Below the pieces are notes generated by a model. That model did no database searches. It saw only the letters and a program-made list of their open reading frames with translations, and was not told the origin of the DNA. 64,000 nt of DNA from the NCBI GenBank assembly GCA_963781785.1, contig CAWAHD010000002.1, forward strand, positions 5,022,001 to 5,086,000. The letters are read 5' to 3'. This DNA comes from CAWAHD01 sp963781785 (GTDB taxonomy: Bacteria; Planctomycetota; Planctomycetia; Isosphaerales; Isosphaeraceae). A program made the position numbers and the translations under genes. Shown piece by piece: positions 1 to 8,545 of this stretch. The first letter of the stretch is position 1. Every line of letters starts with the position of its first letter.

Positions 1-876
1 GACCAGGCGCGGCTCAACGAACGGTAGAACACTTCCTGCCCGCAGTGGCCTCAACCCCAGCGGCATGGACACAAGCCCCGCGACCGCACACCAGGCGCTC
101 GAGAGCTCACCAGGCGGAATCCGGAGGTTCGGCCGGGCCAGGAGCTCGGGTCCCTCTGGCTTGTCTGCTCGTCCGAGCCAGTCCAGAGCCGGGCCGGCCG
201 AGACGGCAAGCCGTTCTTGGATGACCGATTCGGCGAGCCACAACCGCACCGTGGAGGTGATCTTTTCCATGTGGACGGACCACCGGACCGTGACGATCGA
301 ACCCAGGTCGGTGGGGTCGAACTGGTCGGGGCCGACGCGGTCGAGAGTCAAGTCTCCTGGCCCTAAAAGCTGGGGGTCGACCGGGCGGTCGCGACGATCC
401 GCGGCCGCACCGGCCTCGAGCGAATCGAGCGCGCGCAGGACCAGGAACGACCACACGCCCCATTCGACCGGTGTGAGCTGGAGCCGGCTCTCGCCGAACG
501 AGCGGTCGAAGCCGAGGAGCCGGTCGACGACGGCATGCGCCAGGGGGGTCTCGATTCCCAGGGCCAGGCGAGTACCCAGTCGCGGAGCCGTCAGGTGCAC
601 GATCAGGCCGGAGCGCGTCAGGCCCGAGGCACGCCAGAGGACCTCGGGCCGATCGAGCGTGATCGCGGCCCCGATCGCTTGTTCGAGCCAGCTCAAGGCT
701 CGAGGAAGCCTGTCTTCCGGCAGCGCCCGCGCCAGGATGTGTTCCATCCGCACCTGGCGGCGCTCCATCCGGGGCAGCCAATCGAAAAGTCCGGCGTCCG
801 AGACCGGTATGCGCGATCCAGCGGCAGGGGCGGCCTGTTGTGAATCCAAATCGACGACTTTCGTTTCAGGGCTCAA
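1..876 (-). CDS. sctQ: SctQ/FliM-like type III secretion C-ring protein, 3' end outside the window
   Basis: The visible 292 residues resemble the N-terminal and middle parts of SctQ (YscQ/HrcQ) and FliM, the cytoplasmic sorting-platform or switch component of type III machines. A stretch reading LALGIETPLAHAVVDRLLG, then LTPVEWGVWSFLVLRALDSL, matches the family pattern of a lipoyl-like strand, a conserved helix and a T-P-x-E turn. The C-terminal SpoA domains would lie mostly beyond position 1. I chose the TTG at 876 because GGAG sits nine bases upstream inside the preceding gene; no ATG is available in this frame near the family's expected start. The stop of the upstream gene is one base away, so the two are translationally coupled. 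No flagellar gene is nearby, which favours a non-flagellar system (inference). It could instead be a divergent FliM/FliN-family protein. Confidence 0.62.
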   Translation of the reverse strand, partial: MSPETKVVDLDSQQAAPAAGSRIPVSDAGLFDWLPRMERRQVRMEHILARALPEDRLPRALSWLEQAIGAAITLDRPEVLWRASGLTRSGLIVHLTAPRLGTRLALGIETPLAHAVVDRLLGFDRSFGESRLQLTPVEWGVWSFLVLRALDSLEAGAAADRRDRPVDPQLLGPGDLTLDRVGPDQFDPTDLGSIVTVRWSVHMEKITSTVRLWLAESVIQERLAVSAGPALDWLGRADKPEGPELLARPNLRIPPGELSSAWCAVAGLVSMPLGLRPLRAGSVLPFVEPRLV

Positions 877-877
877 T

Positions 878-1934
878 TCAATCGGCTCCAGTGTCGTTTT
901 CCAGTGGACCTGGCCAGGGGAGTTCCAGCCGCCCCTCCAGCGTGAGCCGATCCCACGCCGTTTTCAATAGCAGCGATTCCCATTCGATCCAGGTCTGGGA
1001 TCGCTTGGAGGGCGGCGGCATCGCGGAACGGATCATCTTGGCGAATTGGTAAGGCCAATGCTGAAGGGCCCAGCGGAGGCGGAACGGCTCGAAATCGGCC
1101 AGGAGCCGGCCAAACGTGGCGAGGCCGAGCCGGGCGGCACGATGGCGCTCCGGCACTTTCGAGGAGACGACCGCCTGGACATCGCGGCGCAACTGGGCGT
1201 GACCATTGGGGTCGGTGACCGTGAGGCGGTCCTGGAGCCATTCCCGGCGTGCCCGCTGCGAACGACGCGCGCGACCTTCACCGGGGGCTTGCCCGGCAAC
1301 CCAGATCTTTGCCAGTCCCACCATGCGGCACAGACGATAACCGGCGCGCGGCGAAAGGCGGGTCATGGCGATCAGGGCCGGAGGGTCATCGGGTCGCTCC
1401 GGCTCGCCTCCAACCAGCCGTTCCGACCACAATCCAAGGACCCAGCCCACAAATGGGGGACTCGGTGTTCGGTCGCTCTTCAAGTCCTGGGAATCGAGCA
1501 AGAGCTCGGCCTGGAGCGGATGGCGCATGGGCTCGGGGAAAGTCGCCGCGACGGCCCTCTGGACCGACGGAGACTCTTCTTTGAGGGCGCGGACCCACCA
1601 GCTGAAAGTGTACCTGGCCCGGCTCGACCCGTGCGGAGGCCGAGTGCATCCTGCGCAGCCGCTCGAGCGCCTGGGAGGCTGTCGCTGAGTCAAGGTTGTG
1701 CGCGTGCCGGTCCCACGCTGTGCAGAGGCGCTCCACGCAGGCGGGCTCGATGAAGTCCCAGAATCTCATGATGAAATCATGTTCCTGCCGGGATTCATTT
1801 CCCGCCGGCGCCTTTCTGGGGCTCTCTTCCCCCCAGGCGCGCAAGGCCAGGAGGAGCGCGCGGTCGGCCTCGCGCAAGTAAGCCTCGGAGGTTTCGTCAT
1901 TACCGGGAGGAAGATCAGCCGGCGAAGAGCTCAT
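878..1934 (-). CDS. Hypothetical protein upstream of sctQ, interrupted by one frameshift
   Basis: About 350 residues read through one frame change near 1,620. The first frame begins MSSSPADLPPGNDETSEAYL behind a strong GAGGAA ribosome site seven bases before ATG. The second frame begins around the residues YTFSWWVRALKEES and ends LPWPGPLENDTGAD. The shift is +1 (one extra base, or two missing) at the GGGCC run. The C-terminal third is helix-rich and basic, with no signal peptide or membrane segment. I do not recognise the family. Its tight junction with the SctQ-like gene and the response regulator upstream suggest a cytoplasmic accessory of the same secretion or signalling cluster. A SctK/SctL-like role is possible but nothing visible proves it. 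Confidence 0.55.
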
Positions 1935-1956
1935 CGACGAATTCCTCGAGCCGCCC

Positions 1957-2727
1957 TCATTCGGGGTGGAATCGCTTGACCAGTTTGAGACATCGTACCG
2001 CGTGATCGGCCAGGACCTCGTCGAATCCGCCGCCTGAGGACGAGCTGGAGACCTGGCTTGCGATCGATGGCCAGGAATTCTCGAGCCAGCCGCCTTCGTC
2101 ATGAACTGTCAAGGTCAAGGACTCGGGGCTGAGCGCATAGGTCAGGGAGGCGACCTGCTCCAGCCCGCAGCGGTGTGACCACTCCAGGACGCTTGACCAG
2201 ATTGCCCGGATGGCCCTGCTCAAACCCGCGATCGCTTCAGGACCAAGCCCGCTGCGAGCGATCAGCAGGCTGCGCAGCCCTGCCAGGCGCCTGAGCGTCT
2301 CGCCGTCGTCGCGGCCATCGAGCACCGCATCCCCTTCTACTCGGGGCCCGGCGAGCTCTTGCTCCCGCGTCCGAGCTTGATCGAGCGCTTCGAAAACCTG
2401 GTCGGGCGTGTACGGCTTGGGGATGTAATCGTCGGCACCTGCGCTGAAACTCTCGAGCCGATTGCCGGCGGCAATCCGCGCCGTGACGATGATGACCGGC
2501 GTCCCGCTGGTGGTCCGGGCCGATTTGAGCGTTCGACAGACCTCATGCCCGTCGAGATCGGGAAGCATGAGGTCGAGGAAGATCACGTCGGGCACGCGAC
2601 TCCGCACTTTCTCGAGGGCCTCTGTGCCGTTGAAGGCGGAATCGGTCTGGTAACCGCGGAGCTGAAGCAGCATCGACAGCAGCTTGTTGGCCTCGACTTC
2701 ATCTTCCACGATCAAGGCAGTGGGCAT
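1957..2727 (-). CDS. Response regulator with a degenerate anti-sigma/HATPase-like C-terminus
   Basis: Residues 1-120 form a CheY-type receiver: acidic pocket VEDE at 7-10, phospho-acceptor D52 in LDLMLPDLDG, T/S switch in VTAR and the conserved Lys in PKPY. Residues ~145-256 have no DNA-binding helix-turn-helix. Their order (helix, AIRAIWSSVLEWSHRCG, strand pair, TLTVHDEGGWL, final helix) resembles RsbW/SpoIIAB-type HATPase domains, in which the N-box Asn is replaced here. That would make it a receiver fused to a partner-switch module that has lost ATP binding (inference). The ATG has AGGA eight bases upstream. It lies 22 bases before the secretion-linked gene and is probably cotranscribed with it and with the kinase upstream. 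Confidence 0.75.
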   Translation of the reverse strand: MPTALIVEDEVEANKLLSMLLQLRGYQTDSAFNGTEALEKVRSRVPDVIFLDLMLPDLDGHEVCRTLKSARTTSGTPVIIVTARIAAGNRLESFSAGADDYIPKPYTPDQVFEALDQARTREQELAGPRVEGDAVLDGRDDGETLRRLAGLRSLLIARSGLGPEAIAGLSRAIRAIWSSVLEWSHRCGLEQVASLTYALSPESLTLTVHDEGGWLENSWPSIASQVSSSSSGGGFDEVLADHAVRCLKLVKRFHPE

Positions 2728-2856
2728 CAGTCGTCCTCGAGAGGCAGATACAGAGCGGTCTGAGCATTTCCTCGAGCCGCGACTCGTTTAGCGAAGCGTC
2801 GCCAGGGTCAAAGCGGGGCAGACGGGTGGAAATCGCGTTCCGTCGGCGGCCGACCG

Positions 2857-4068
2857 TCAATCGGCGGGACCGCTTCCGCTTGATCCCCTGCCGGCCGGTG
2901 CGTGTCGGGGCAAGTGGAGGGTAATCGTCGTCCCGCCGCCGTCGCGGCTGGCAGCGGCAATCCATCCACCATGCATTTCCACGAATTGCTTGGCAATAGT
3001 CAAGCCGAGCCCGAGCCCGCGCTTGCAGAAACCGAAATCTCCTGAAGAATGACGGCTGGGATCGAGCTGGGTGAAGAACGGCTGGAACAGGTGCTTGAGT
3101 TCTTCGGGACCCAGGCCGACGCCGCAATCCTCGACGGAGATCTCGGCTTCCTGATCGGAGACCAAACGAGCGACAAACTCGATTGCGCCGCCATCGGGAG
3201 TGAACTTGATCGCGTTGGTGAGCAAATTGATCAAGACCGCGCTGATCTTGTCGGCATCGATCTCGAACGAGCCCAGGTCGTCGGCCAGCCTGAGCCGCAG
3301 CTCGAGCCGGCGGGCATGAATGAACGGGTGCACTTGCTCGGTGACCTTCTGGATCAGCTCGACGAGATTCACCGGACTGGTCTTGAGGGTTCTGCGGAAG
3401 TCTTCGGCGCGAAGCAAGGTCAACAGATTGGTGACAAGGCGTGACAACTGGTGCCCGCTCTTGGCGATCTGGCGCAGGATTTCTTCTTCCTGTTCCGGGC
3501 GAGGCGTTCCCGACATTCGCAAGAGCTCGGTCAACCCGAGGACCAAGGTGATCGGTGTATTGAATTCATGGCTGGCGACCTCGATGAACGCCGTCTTGAG
3601 CTGCCCGGCCCGGGCCAGGTCTTCGTTGGCCTGGACCAGCCGCACGTTCGCCGCTTTCAGCTCCGCGATCAGCCGCCGCCGTTCCGCCAGCAGGTCGTGC
3701 TGTTCGACCCCCTGGCGAATGATCGCCTCCAATTCGGCCGTGTCCCAGGGCTTGAGAATATAGCGAAAAATTTGCCCTTCGTTGACTGCGCTGATGACGG
3801 CCTGGATGTCGGCATAGCCGGTGAACAGCATGCGGACGGCGTCGGGCTTGAGCTGCCGGGCCTCGCGCAGGAGCTGGTCGCCGGTCATGCCGGGCATTCT
3901 CTGGTCGCTCAAGATCAACTCGACGTCATCGTTTTCCAGTATCCGGATCGCTTCCTTGCCAGCGAGGGAGGTGAGCACGCGATAACTGCGGTGGAACTGG
4001 TGGCGCAGGCTCTCCAGCACGTCCGCCTCGTCGTCGACGATCAGCAGGGTATGCCGCCTTTGCTCCAT
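2857..4068 (-). CDS. Receiver-histidine kinase hybrid
   Basis: A 403-residue soluble protein. The receiver spans ~5-120 (VDDE, D55 in SDQRMPG, K106 in LKPW). A coiled-coil linker covers ~125-165. The HisKA dimerisation helix carries H167 in VASHEFNTPI, and a HATPase_c domain follows with N-box NLLTNAIKFTPDGG and G-boxes DCGVGLG and GLGLGLTIAKQF. No transmembrane or PAS segment is present, so it must take input through its own receiver rather than from outside the cell. I chose ATG 4068 because GGAG lies eight bases upstream and the receiver starts at once. An in-frame ATG at 4200 would overlap the preceding gene by 11 bases and add 44 residues of low-complexity sequence. Confidence 0.88.
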   Translation of the reverse strand: MEQRRHTLLIVDDEADVLESLRHQFHRSYRVLTSLAGKEAIRILENDDVELILSDQRMPGMTGDQLLREARQLKPDAVRMLFTGYADIQAVISAVNEGQIFRYILKPWDTAELEAIIRQGVEQHDLLAERRRLIAELKAANVRLVQANEDLARAGQLKTAFIEVASHEFNTPITLVLGLTELLRMSGTPRPEQEEEILRQIAKSGHQLSRLVTNLLTLLRAEDFRRTLKTSPVNLVELIQKVTEQVHPFIHARRLELRLRLADDLGSFEIDADKISAVLINLLTNAIKFTPDGGAIEFVARLVSDQEAEISVEDCGVGLGPEELKHLFQPFFTQLDPSRHSSGDFGFCKRGLGLGLTIAKQFVEMHGGWIAAASRDGGGTTITLHLPRHAPAGRGSSGSGPAD

Positions 4069-4189
4069 TCCCGTTTCTCCGACCGCCTGCACCGAGGGTT
4101 TCGCTTCCGCTCTCGTCGAGTCCGGGATGGCTTCCGCCGGGTTGGGCCTCCCCCTGGTCGTCCCGGATCGCCCGCTTTGACTGCACCGG

Positions 4190-4708
4190 TCAGGATGCAT
4201 TCTGAGCCGCCGACCTGGTGAGAGGCGCGGCGCTCAGTCGCTCGACTTCCGTTTCGAGAGCGCTCACACGCGCTTTGAGACCGGCGACCTCTCCCGCCAG
4301 GTGCTCGCGCTCGAGCGCGGCTTCCTCGAGTCGATCAAACTCCGTCGCGGCCTGACGGACCGCCGCAAGCAGCTCTTCCGGCTGCCACGGCTTCCTCATG
4401 AACTGAAAGATATGCCCCTGGTTGATCGCGGCGATGATCGATTCCAGGTCGGCGAAGCCCGTGTAGAGCATCCGGATCGCGTGTGGATGGCGGATCTTGA
4501 CCTTCGCCAGCAGCTCGACGCCCGTGATCCGGGGCATCCGCTGGTCGGACATCACGATGTGCACTTCCTCCTCCTGCATGATCCGGTACCCCTCGACGGC
4601 GCTTGAGGCCTTGAGGACCCGGAATTCTCGTCGAAGCAAATCATGCACCGAGTCGCACACGTGGGGCTCGTCGTCGACGATGAGCAGGCAGTGCCTGTTG
4701 GACGGCAT
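4190..4708 (-). CDS. Single-receiver response regulator with coiled-coil tail
   Basis: The receiver domain occupies residues ~6-122 with LLIVDDEP, D55 in SDQRMPR, TGFAD and KPWQPEE. The SDQRMP and KPW signatures match those of the adjacent hybrid kinase, so the two receivers are probably paralogues. The last ~45 residues form a heptad-rich coiled coil (EREHLAGEVAGLKARVSALE) with no output domain. It may dimerise or dock the neighbouring kinase (inference). Start 4708 places the methionine right before the receiver; an in-frame ATG at 4789 would add an unconserved extension. It is the first gene of the minus-strand two-component cluster. Confidence 0.82.
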   Translation of the reverse strand: MPSNRHCLLIVDDEPHVCDSVHDLLRREFRVLKASSAVEGYRIMQEEEVHIVMSDQRMPRITGVELLAKVKIRHPHAIRMLYTGFADLESIIAAINQGHIFQFMRKPWQPEELLAAVRQAATEFDRLEEAALEREHLAGEVAGLKARVSALETEVERLSAAPLTRSAAQNAS

Positions 4709-4946
4709 GATGTAAAACGACTCCGCAATTCTGGGTTTGACCGTGAGCACGCGGATCAGCCCGCACCTTCCTGGAAGTATAACTCGCATCGGTCCTCGAT
4801 TCGACGGTGCTGTCTTCCGGGCCGGCCGGGCTAACGGCCGGACGCGGGGTGTACGCGACGCCGCAAGATGCTAGTCTTATCAGGCTGGCTCAAACATGAT
4901 ATTGAAGGAGTGGAAGGCCGCTCGCGACGACTTATCGGGCCCAAGC

Positions 4947-5324
4947 ATGCCTGCGTTTACTCACCATATCCTGGTCTGTGGCAACGTGCGCGAGCCGGGG
5001 CACAAGCGCGGGTGTTGCGACCCTGAAGGCAAACAAGCATTGCGTGAGGCTTTCAAAAGGGAGTTGAAGGCAACCGGTTTCGGGCTGCTGGCGCGGGCCA
5101 ACCACACCGGCTGCCTCGACCAGTGCGAGCACGGTCCCAACGTGGTGATCTACCCACTGGGGATCTGGTACGGGCACGTCACCGTCGAAGACGTGCCTCG
5201 GATCGTGGCCAAGACGATCCTGGGCGGCGAGATTCTCAACGACCTTTTGATACCCGACCATTGCCTGAACAACCCGGACTGTCCTCATCGCGCGCGACCG
5301 GCTGGGAGCAAACCGCGTGGTTGA
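4947..5324 (+). CDS. Thioredoxin-fold [2Fe-2S] ferredoxin-like protein
   Basis: A 125-residue protein with the layout of the (2Fe-2S) ferredoxin-domain family: ILVCGNVREPGHKRGCC near the N-terminus supplies C11 and C23/C24, and HTGCLDQCEHGP supplies C56 and C60. The rest alternates helices and strands as in a thioredoxin fold, ending with IPLGIWYGHV-type strands. It probably carries electrons in the cytoplasm, with no partner evident. The start is uncertain: ATG 4947 fits the domain border, and ATG 4896 is in frame upstream; neither has a good ribosome site. Its TGA lies inside the start region of panC (8-base overlap), so panC is likely translated by coupling. Confidence 0.8.
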   Translation: MPAFTHHILVCGNVREPGHKRGCCDPEGKQALREAFKRELKATGFGLLARANHTGCLDQCEHGPNVVIYPLGIWYGHVTVEDVPRIVAKTILGGEILNDLLIPDHCLNNPDCPHRARPAGSKPRG

Positions 5325-6169
5325 GCTGATCGACACCGCCTTGCGGGTCCGACAAGAGGTCGCGGCGGCTCGCAGTCCGGGCAGGCGCGTCGGACTTGTG
5401 CCCACGATGGGTGCATTGCACGAAGGCCATCTGCAATTGATCGGACACTGTCGGGGCGAGGTCGACCTGGTCATCGTTTCGATCTTCGTCAATCCCACGC
5501 AGTTCGGGCCCGGTGAGGATTTCGATCGTTATCCCCGCATGGTCGACGAAGACTTGCGGCAATGCGACCGCAGGGGCCGACCTGGTTTTCGCTCCCACGG
5601 TGGCGACGATCTATCCCAACGGACCCCGGTCCACCTTCGTCGAGGTCGAACGGCTGTCTCACGTTCTGGAAGGGGCGAGTCGCCCCGGTCACTTTCGCGG
5701 CGTGGCAACGGTTGTGCTCAAGCTTTTTGAAATTGTCCGTCCCGACCAGGCGGTGTTCGGGCAGAAAGATTACCAGCAGCAACTCGTGATCAGGCGAATG
5801 GTCGATGACCTGCATTTGCCGATATCGATCCGCACCTGCCCGACGATTCGAGAGCCCGACGGGCTGGCGCTCTCCAGTCGCAACCGTTACCTGAATCCCT
5901 CCGAGCGGGGTGCCAGCGTCGTGCTCTATCGGGCTCTCGAGCGCGCCAAACAGACCATCGTGGACGGCGAACAACGGCCCGACCGGATTCGACAGATTCT
6001 CCGCGAAACCATACAATCAGAGAGCCTCGCCAAGCTCGACTATGCCGAGATCGCAGATCCTGACACACTGGAGCCTTTGAGCAGTTTTGAGAATGGTCGC
6101 CGTGCGGTCTTGCTGGTGGCGGCTTGGCTGGGAAAGACCAGGTTGATCGATAATGCATTGATGGAGTGA
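5317..6169 (+). CDS. panC: Pantothenate synthetase, one frameshift
   Basis: Condenses pantoate and beta-alanine with ATP in coenzyme A synthesis. Family motifs are all present when the reading frame is changed near 5,570: PTMGALHEGHLQLI (the HIGH-type ATP motif), VNPTQFGPGEDFDRYPR, then ADLVFAPTVATIYP, FGQKDYQQQLVIRRMVDDL and LALSSRNRYLNP. Comparison with the family spacing suggests two bases are missing at the CGCA run after QCD. Translation starts at a GTG overlapping the stop of the ferredoxin-like gene. The length across the shift (~284 residues) is normal, and no second copy is visible, so the shift is more likely a sequence error than a real loss. Confidence 0.9.
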
Positions 6170-6249
6170 ATCCGAGCGAATTGCGCCGTTGTCCCATCGG
6201 GGAGGGTCGATGACGCAGCCGACGGTTGGGGAGGAGGGTTTCTCGGCGC

Positions 6250-7116
6250 ATGCGCCAGGTGCTGTTCACAATACCGATTTTTGACGGGGTGCGGGTCTTC
6301 GGTTTCGGCGCGATGATCGTGCTCGCATTCATCTCGTCGACGTGGCTGGCCTGCTGGAGGGCCAGGCGCGAAAAGCTCGATCCCGACGTGATCATGGACA
6401 TGTCATTCTGGGTCGTTTTCTTTGGAATGGTTGGAGCGAGACTGTTTTACTGCGTGGAATACTGGGGAGTGGAGATCAAGAGCCTGTGGGATGTTCTGCA
6501 ATACTGGAAGGGGGGCATCGTCTTTTACGGCGGAGTGATCGGGAGCACGCTCGCGTTCTTCATCTATCGCCGGTTGCGGCCGTTTCCCTTGCGCCCGTAT
6601 ATGGATGTGCTCGCTCCGTCGATTGCGATCGGGATTTTTTTCGGCCGCCTGGGCTGCTTTCTGAACGGCTGCTGCTACGGTGATGCCTGTCAGCTTCCCT
6701 GGGCGGTCTCGTTTCCCAAGCCCTCGCCTCCCTGGCTGCATCATGCCGCGCTCGGAATGATCTCGCGCGACGATGTCTGGTCGTTTCCGGTCCACCCGAC
6801 TCAGATCTACTCCGCGATTGACGGTCTGGTTCTCCTGCTTCTCCTGTCGGCGTATTATCCGTTTCGCCGACGTCACGGCGAAGTCATGGCTCTCTTGGCG
6901 GTGACCTACCCTGTCTCCAGGTTTCTCATCGAGTATCTCCGAAACGACGAGGGAGTCTTCTTCGCCGGGCTCACGATCTCGCAAAACATCAGCGTGGTCT
7001 TGTTTCTGGCTGGGATCGCTTTGTGGGTGTGGCTACGGCAGCAACCCGTGGAAGTCACACGTGACGAGCGTGTTTCCAAAGACTCCCGGCGTCTCGTGGT
7101 CGCGACTTCCGTTTGA
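6250..7116 (+). CDS. lgt: Prolipoprotein diacylglyceryl transferase
   Basis: An integral membrane enzyme of 288 residues that transfers diacylglyceryl from phosphatidylglycerol to the lipobox cysteine of prolipoproteins. It has about seven hydrophobic segments, the Lgt signature RLGCFLNGCCYGDACQLPW, and HPTQIYSAIDGLVLLLLL, which is the conserved H-P-x-Q/A-Y region. Start ATG 6250 begins MRQVLFTIPIF as expected and is preceded by GGAGG. A TTG at 6226 is in frame. A separate out-of-frame 24-codon reading frame opens at ATG 6210 behind GGAGGG and overlaps the lgt start. It could be a leader, but it may be chance. lgt follows panC on the same strand. Confidence 0.93.
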   Translation: MRQVLFTIPIFDGVRVFGFGAMIVLAFISSTWLACWRARREKLDPDVIMDMSFWVVFFGMVGARLFYCVEYWGVEIKSLWDVLQYWKGGIVFYGGVIGSTLAFFIYRRLRPFPLRPYMDVLAPSIAIGIFFGRLGCFLNGCCYGDACQLPWAVSFPKPSPPWLHHAALGMISRDDVWSFPVHPTQIYSAIDGLVLLLLLSAYYPFRRRHGEVMALLAVTYPVSRFLIEYLRNDEGVFFAGLTISQNISVVLFLAGIALWVWLRQQPVEVTRDERVSKDSRRLVVATSV

Positions 7117-7322
7117 AGGAGTCGGTGCCGTTTGCTCGATTGGCTCCGCGATCGATGCGAAAATGCGAGGACTTGCCGGGGATCCGGTTTCGGCTGACGC
7201 CGACGAGTGGGTTTCTTTACGGCGTCGAGATTCCCCTCGTCAGTTCGAAGCACGAGGATTTCGCCATGTATTTTCGGCTCGTCAAGCGGTTTTGAGAGCG
7301 CCCAAGACCGGCTGGAAGAACT

Positions 7323-8402
7323 TCACGGGACGGGAATGTGGTCGAGGATGCGCTGGAGGATATCGTCGGGGCCGAGGCCCTCGGCATCTGCTTCAAAACT
7401 GACCAGGATGCGGTGGCGCATGATGTCGCGCGCCAGGCTCTTGACATCGTGAGGAGTGACGAAGTCGCGACCGGCGAGCAAGGCGTGGCCGCGGGAGGCC
7501 CGGACCAGTGCAATCGTGGCTCGAGGACTGGCCCCCAGCTCCAGGAGCGGTGCCAGGGGAAGCCCGAACGATGCCGGGTCGCGCGTCGCCCGGACGAGGT
7601 CGACGATATATTCCTTGACCGCCGGTGCGATCCGGATCGAAGCGGCCAGAGCGCGGAACTCGATCACGTCAGCGGGTGCGTAGAGCGGAGGCTCCTGGCT
7701 GGTACGTGTGTCAGAGTCGGGCCCGGGGGCATCCGACACGCTGGGCAAGTCGAGCATTCGCAGCTCTGCCGCACGGTCGGGGTAGCCGACAACCAGCTTC
7801 ATCAAGAAACGATCGAGCTGGGCCTCAGGGAGTGGATAGGTTCCCTCGTGCTCGATCGGATTCTGAGTCGCCAGGACCCAGAATGTCGGGGGAAGGACGA
7901 TGGTCTCGTCTCCGACCGTGATCTGGCCCTCTTGCATCGCCTCGAGTAGCGCGCTTTGGACCTTGGCCGGAGCGCGATTGATCTCATCGGCCAGAAGCAC
8001 GCTGGTCACGATTGGACCCGGACGCACGTCGAAGGTGCCGGTCGCCGGTCGGTAGATCTGGGTTCCGGTCAGGTCGGCAGGCAGCAGGTCGGGGGTGAAC
8101 TGGATCCGGCGAAACGGGAGATCCAGTGCCTGTGCCAGGGTCCGGACCGCTCGGGTCTTGGCCAGTCCCGGCACGCCTTCGATCAAGACGTGGCCCCCGG
8201 CCAAAAGCGCGATCACCAGCCGCTCGAGCAGATTTCGCTGGCCAACCACCAAGTCTTCCATGCGCTCGATGAGCCGGAACAGCCCGCGCTGGGCAGTCAC
8301 GATCGCGGTGGGGGACAGGCTGGTATCGTCCAGCAGAGGGTCCGCGTCGGCGAGGTATTGCGCGACATCGTCGAGGGATGGATCGCTGCGGTCACTCTCC
8401 AT
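7323..8402 (-). CDS. MoxR-family AAA+ ATPase
   Basis: A 359-residue MoxR ATPase. Walker A is GVPGLAKT, Walker B with the MoxR extension is LLADEINRAPAKVQSALLEAMQE, sensor 1 lies in WVLATQNPIEHEGTYPLPEAQLDRFLM, and the AAA lid follows. Members act as chaperones that load cofactors or activate partner proteins, usually next to DUF58 and VWA-domain genes. No such partner is in the window: the FHA protein lies upstream and nothing recognisable downstream. The ~50-residue N-terminal extension before the ATPase core is acidic. The ATG at 8402 is the only reasonable start. Confidence 0.92.
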   Translation of the reverse strand: MESDRSDPSLDDVAQYLADADPLLDDTSLSPTAIVTAQRGLFRLIERMEDLVVGQRNLLERLVIALLAGGHVLIEGVPGLAKTRAVRTLAQALDLPFRRIQFTPDLLPADLTGTQIYRPATGTFDVRPGPIVTSVLLADEINRAPAKVQSALLEAMQEGQITVGDETIVLPPTFWVLATQNPIEHEGTYPLPEAQLDRFLMKLVVGYPDRAAELRMLDLPSVSDAPGPDSDTRTSQEPPLYAPADVIEFRALAASIRIAPAVKEYIVDLVRATRDPASFGLPLAPLLELGASPRATIALVRASRGHALLAGRDFVTPHDVKSLARDIMRHRILVSFEADAEGLGPDDILQRILDHIPVP

Positions 8403-8545
8403 CAGGCGATAGATCCCCCGTCACCCTCAAATGCTCGGTTATCACGCGATCCGGAATCCCTTACAGGGCTTAGTGTTGCGCATTGACCGCAGAAAAAACA
8501 TGGCGAGCATGTCCAGCGAACCGGAAGCGACCCAAGAGGCCGCGT

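Noticed and set aside
65..970. A 301-codon plus-strand frame over the SctQ-like gene
   Set aside because: Ser/Arg/Pro-rich shadow; the minus-strand frame gives the FliM/SctQ-like pattern.
6210..6284. A 24-codon leader peptide gene before lgt
   Set aside because: It has a ribosome-site-like GGAGGG but no attenuator structure or conserved content could be seen; kept only as a note in the lgt entry.
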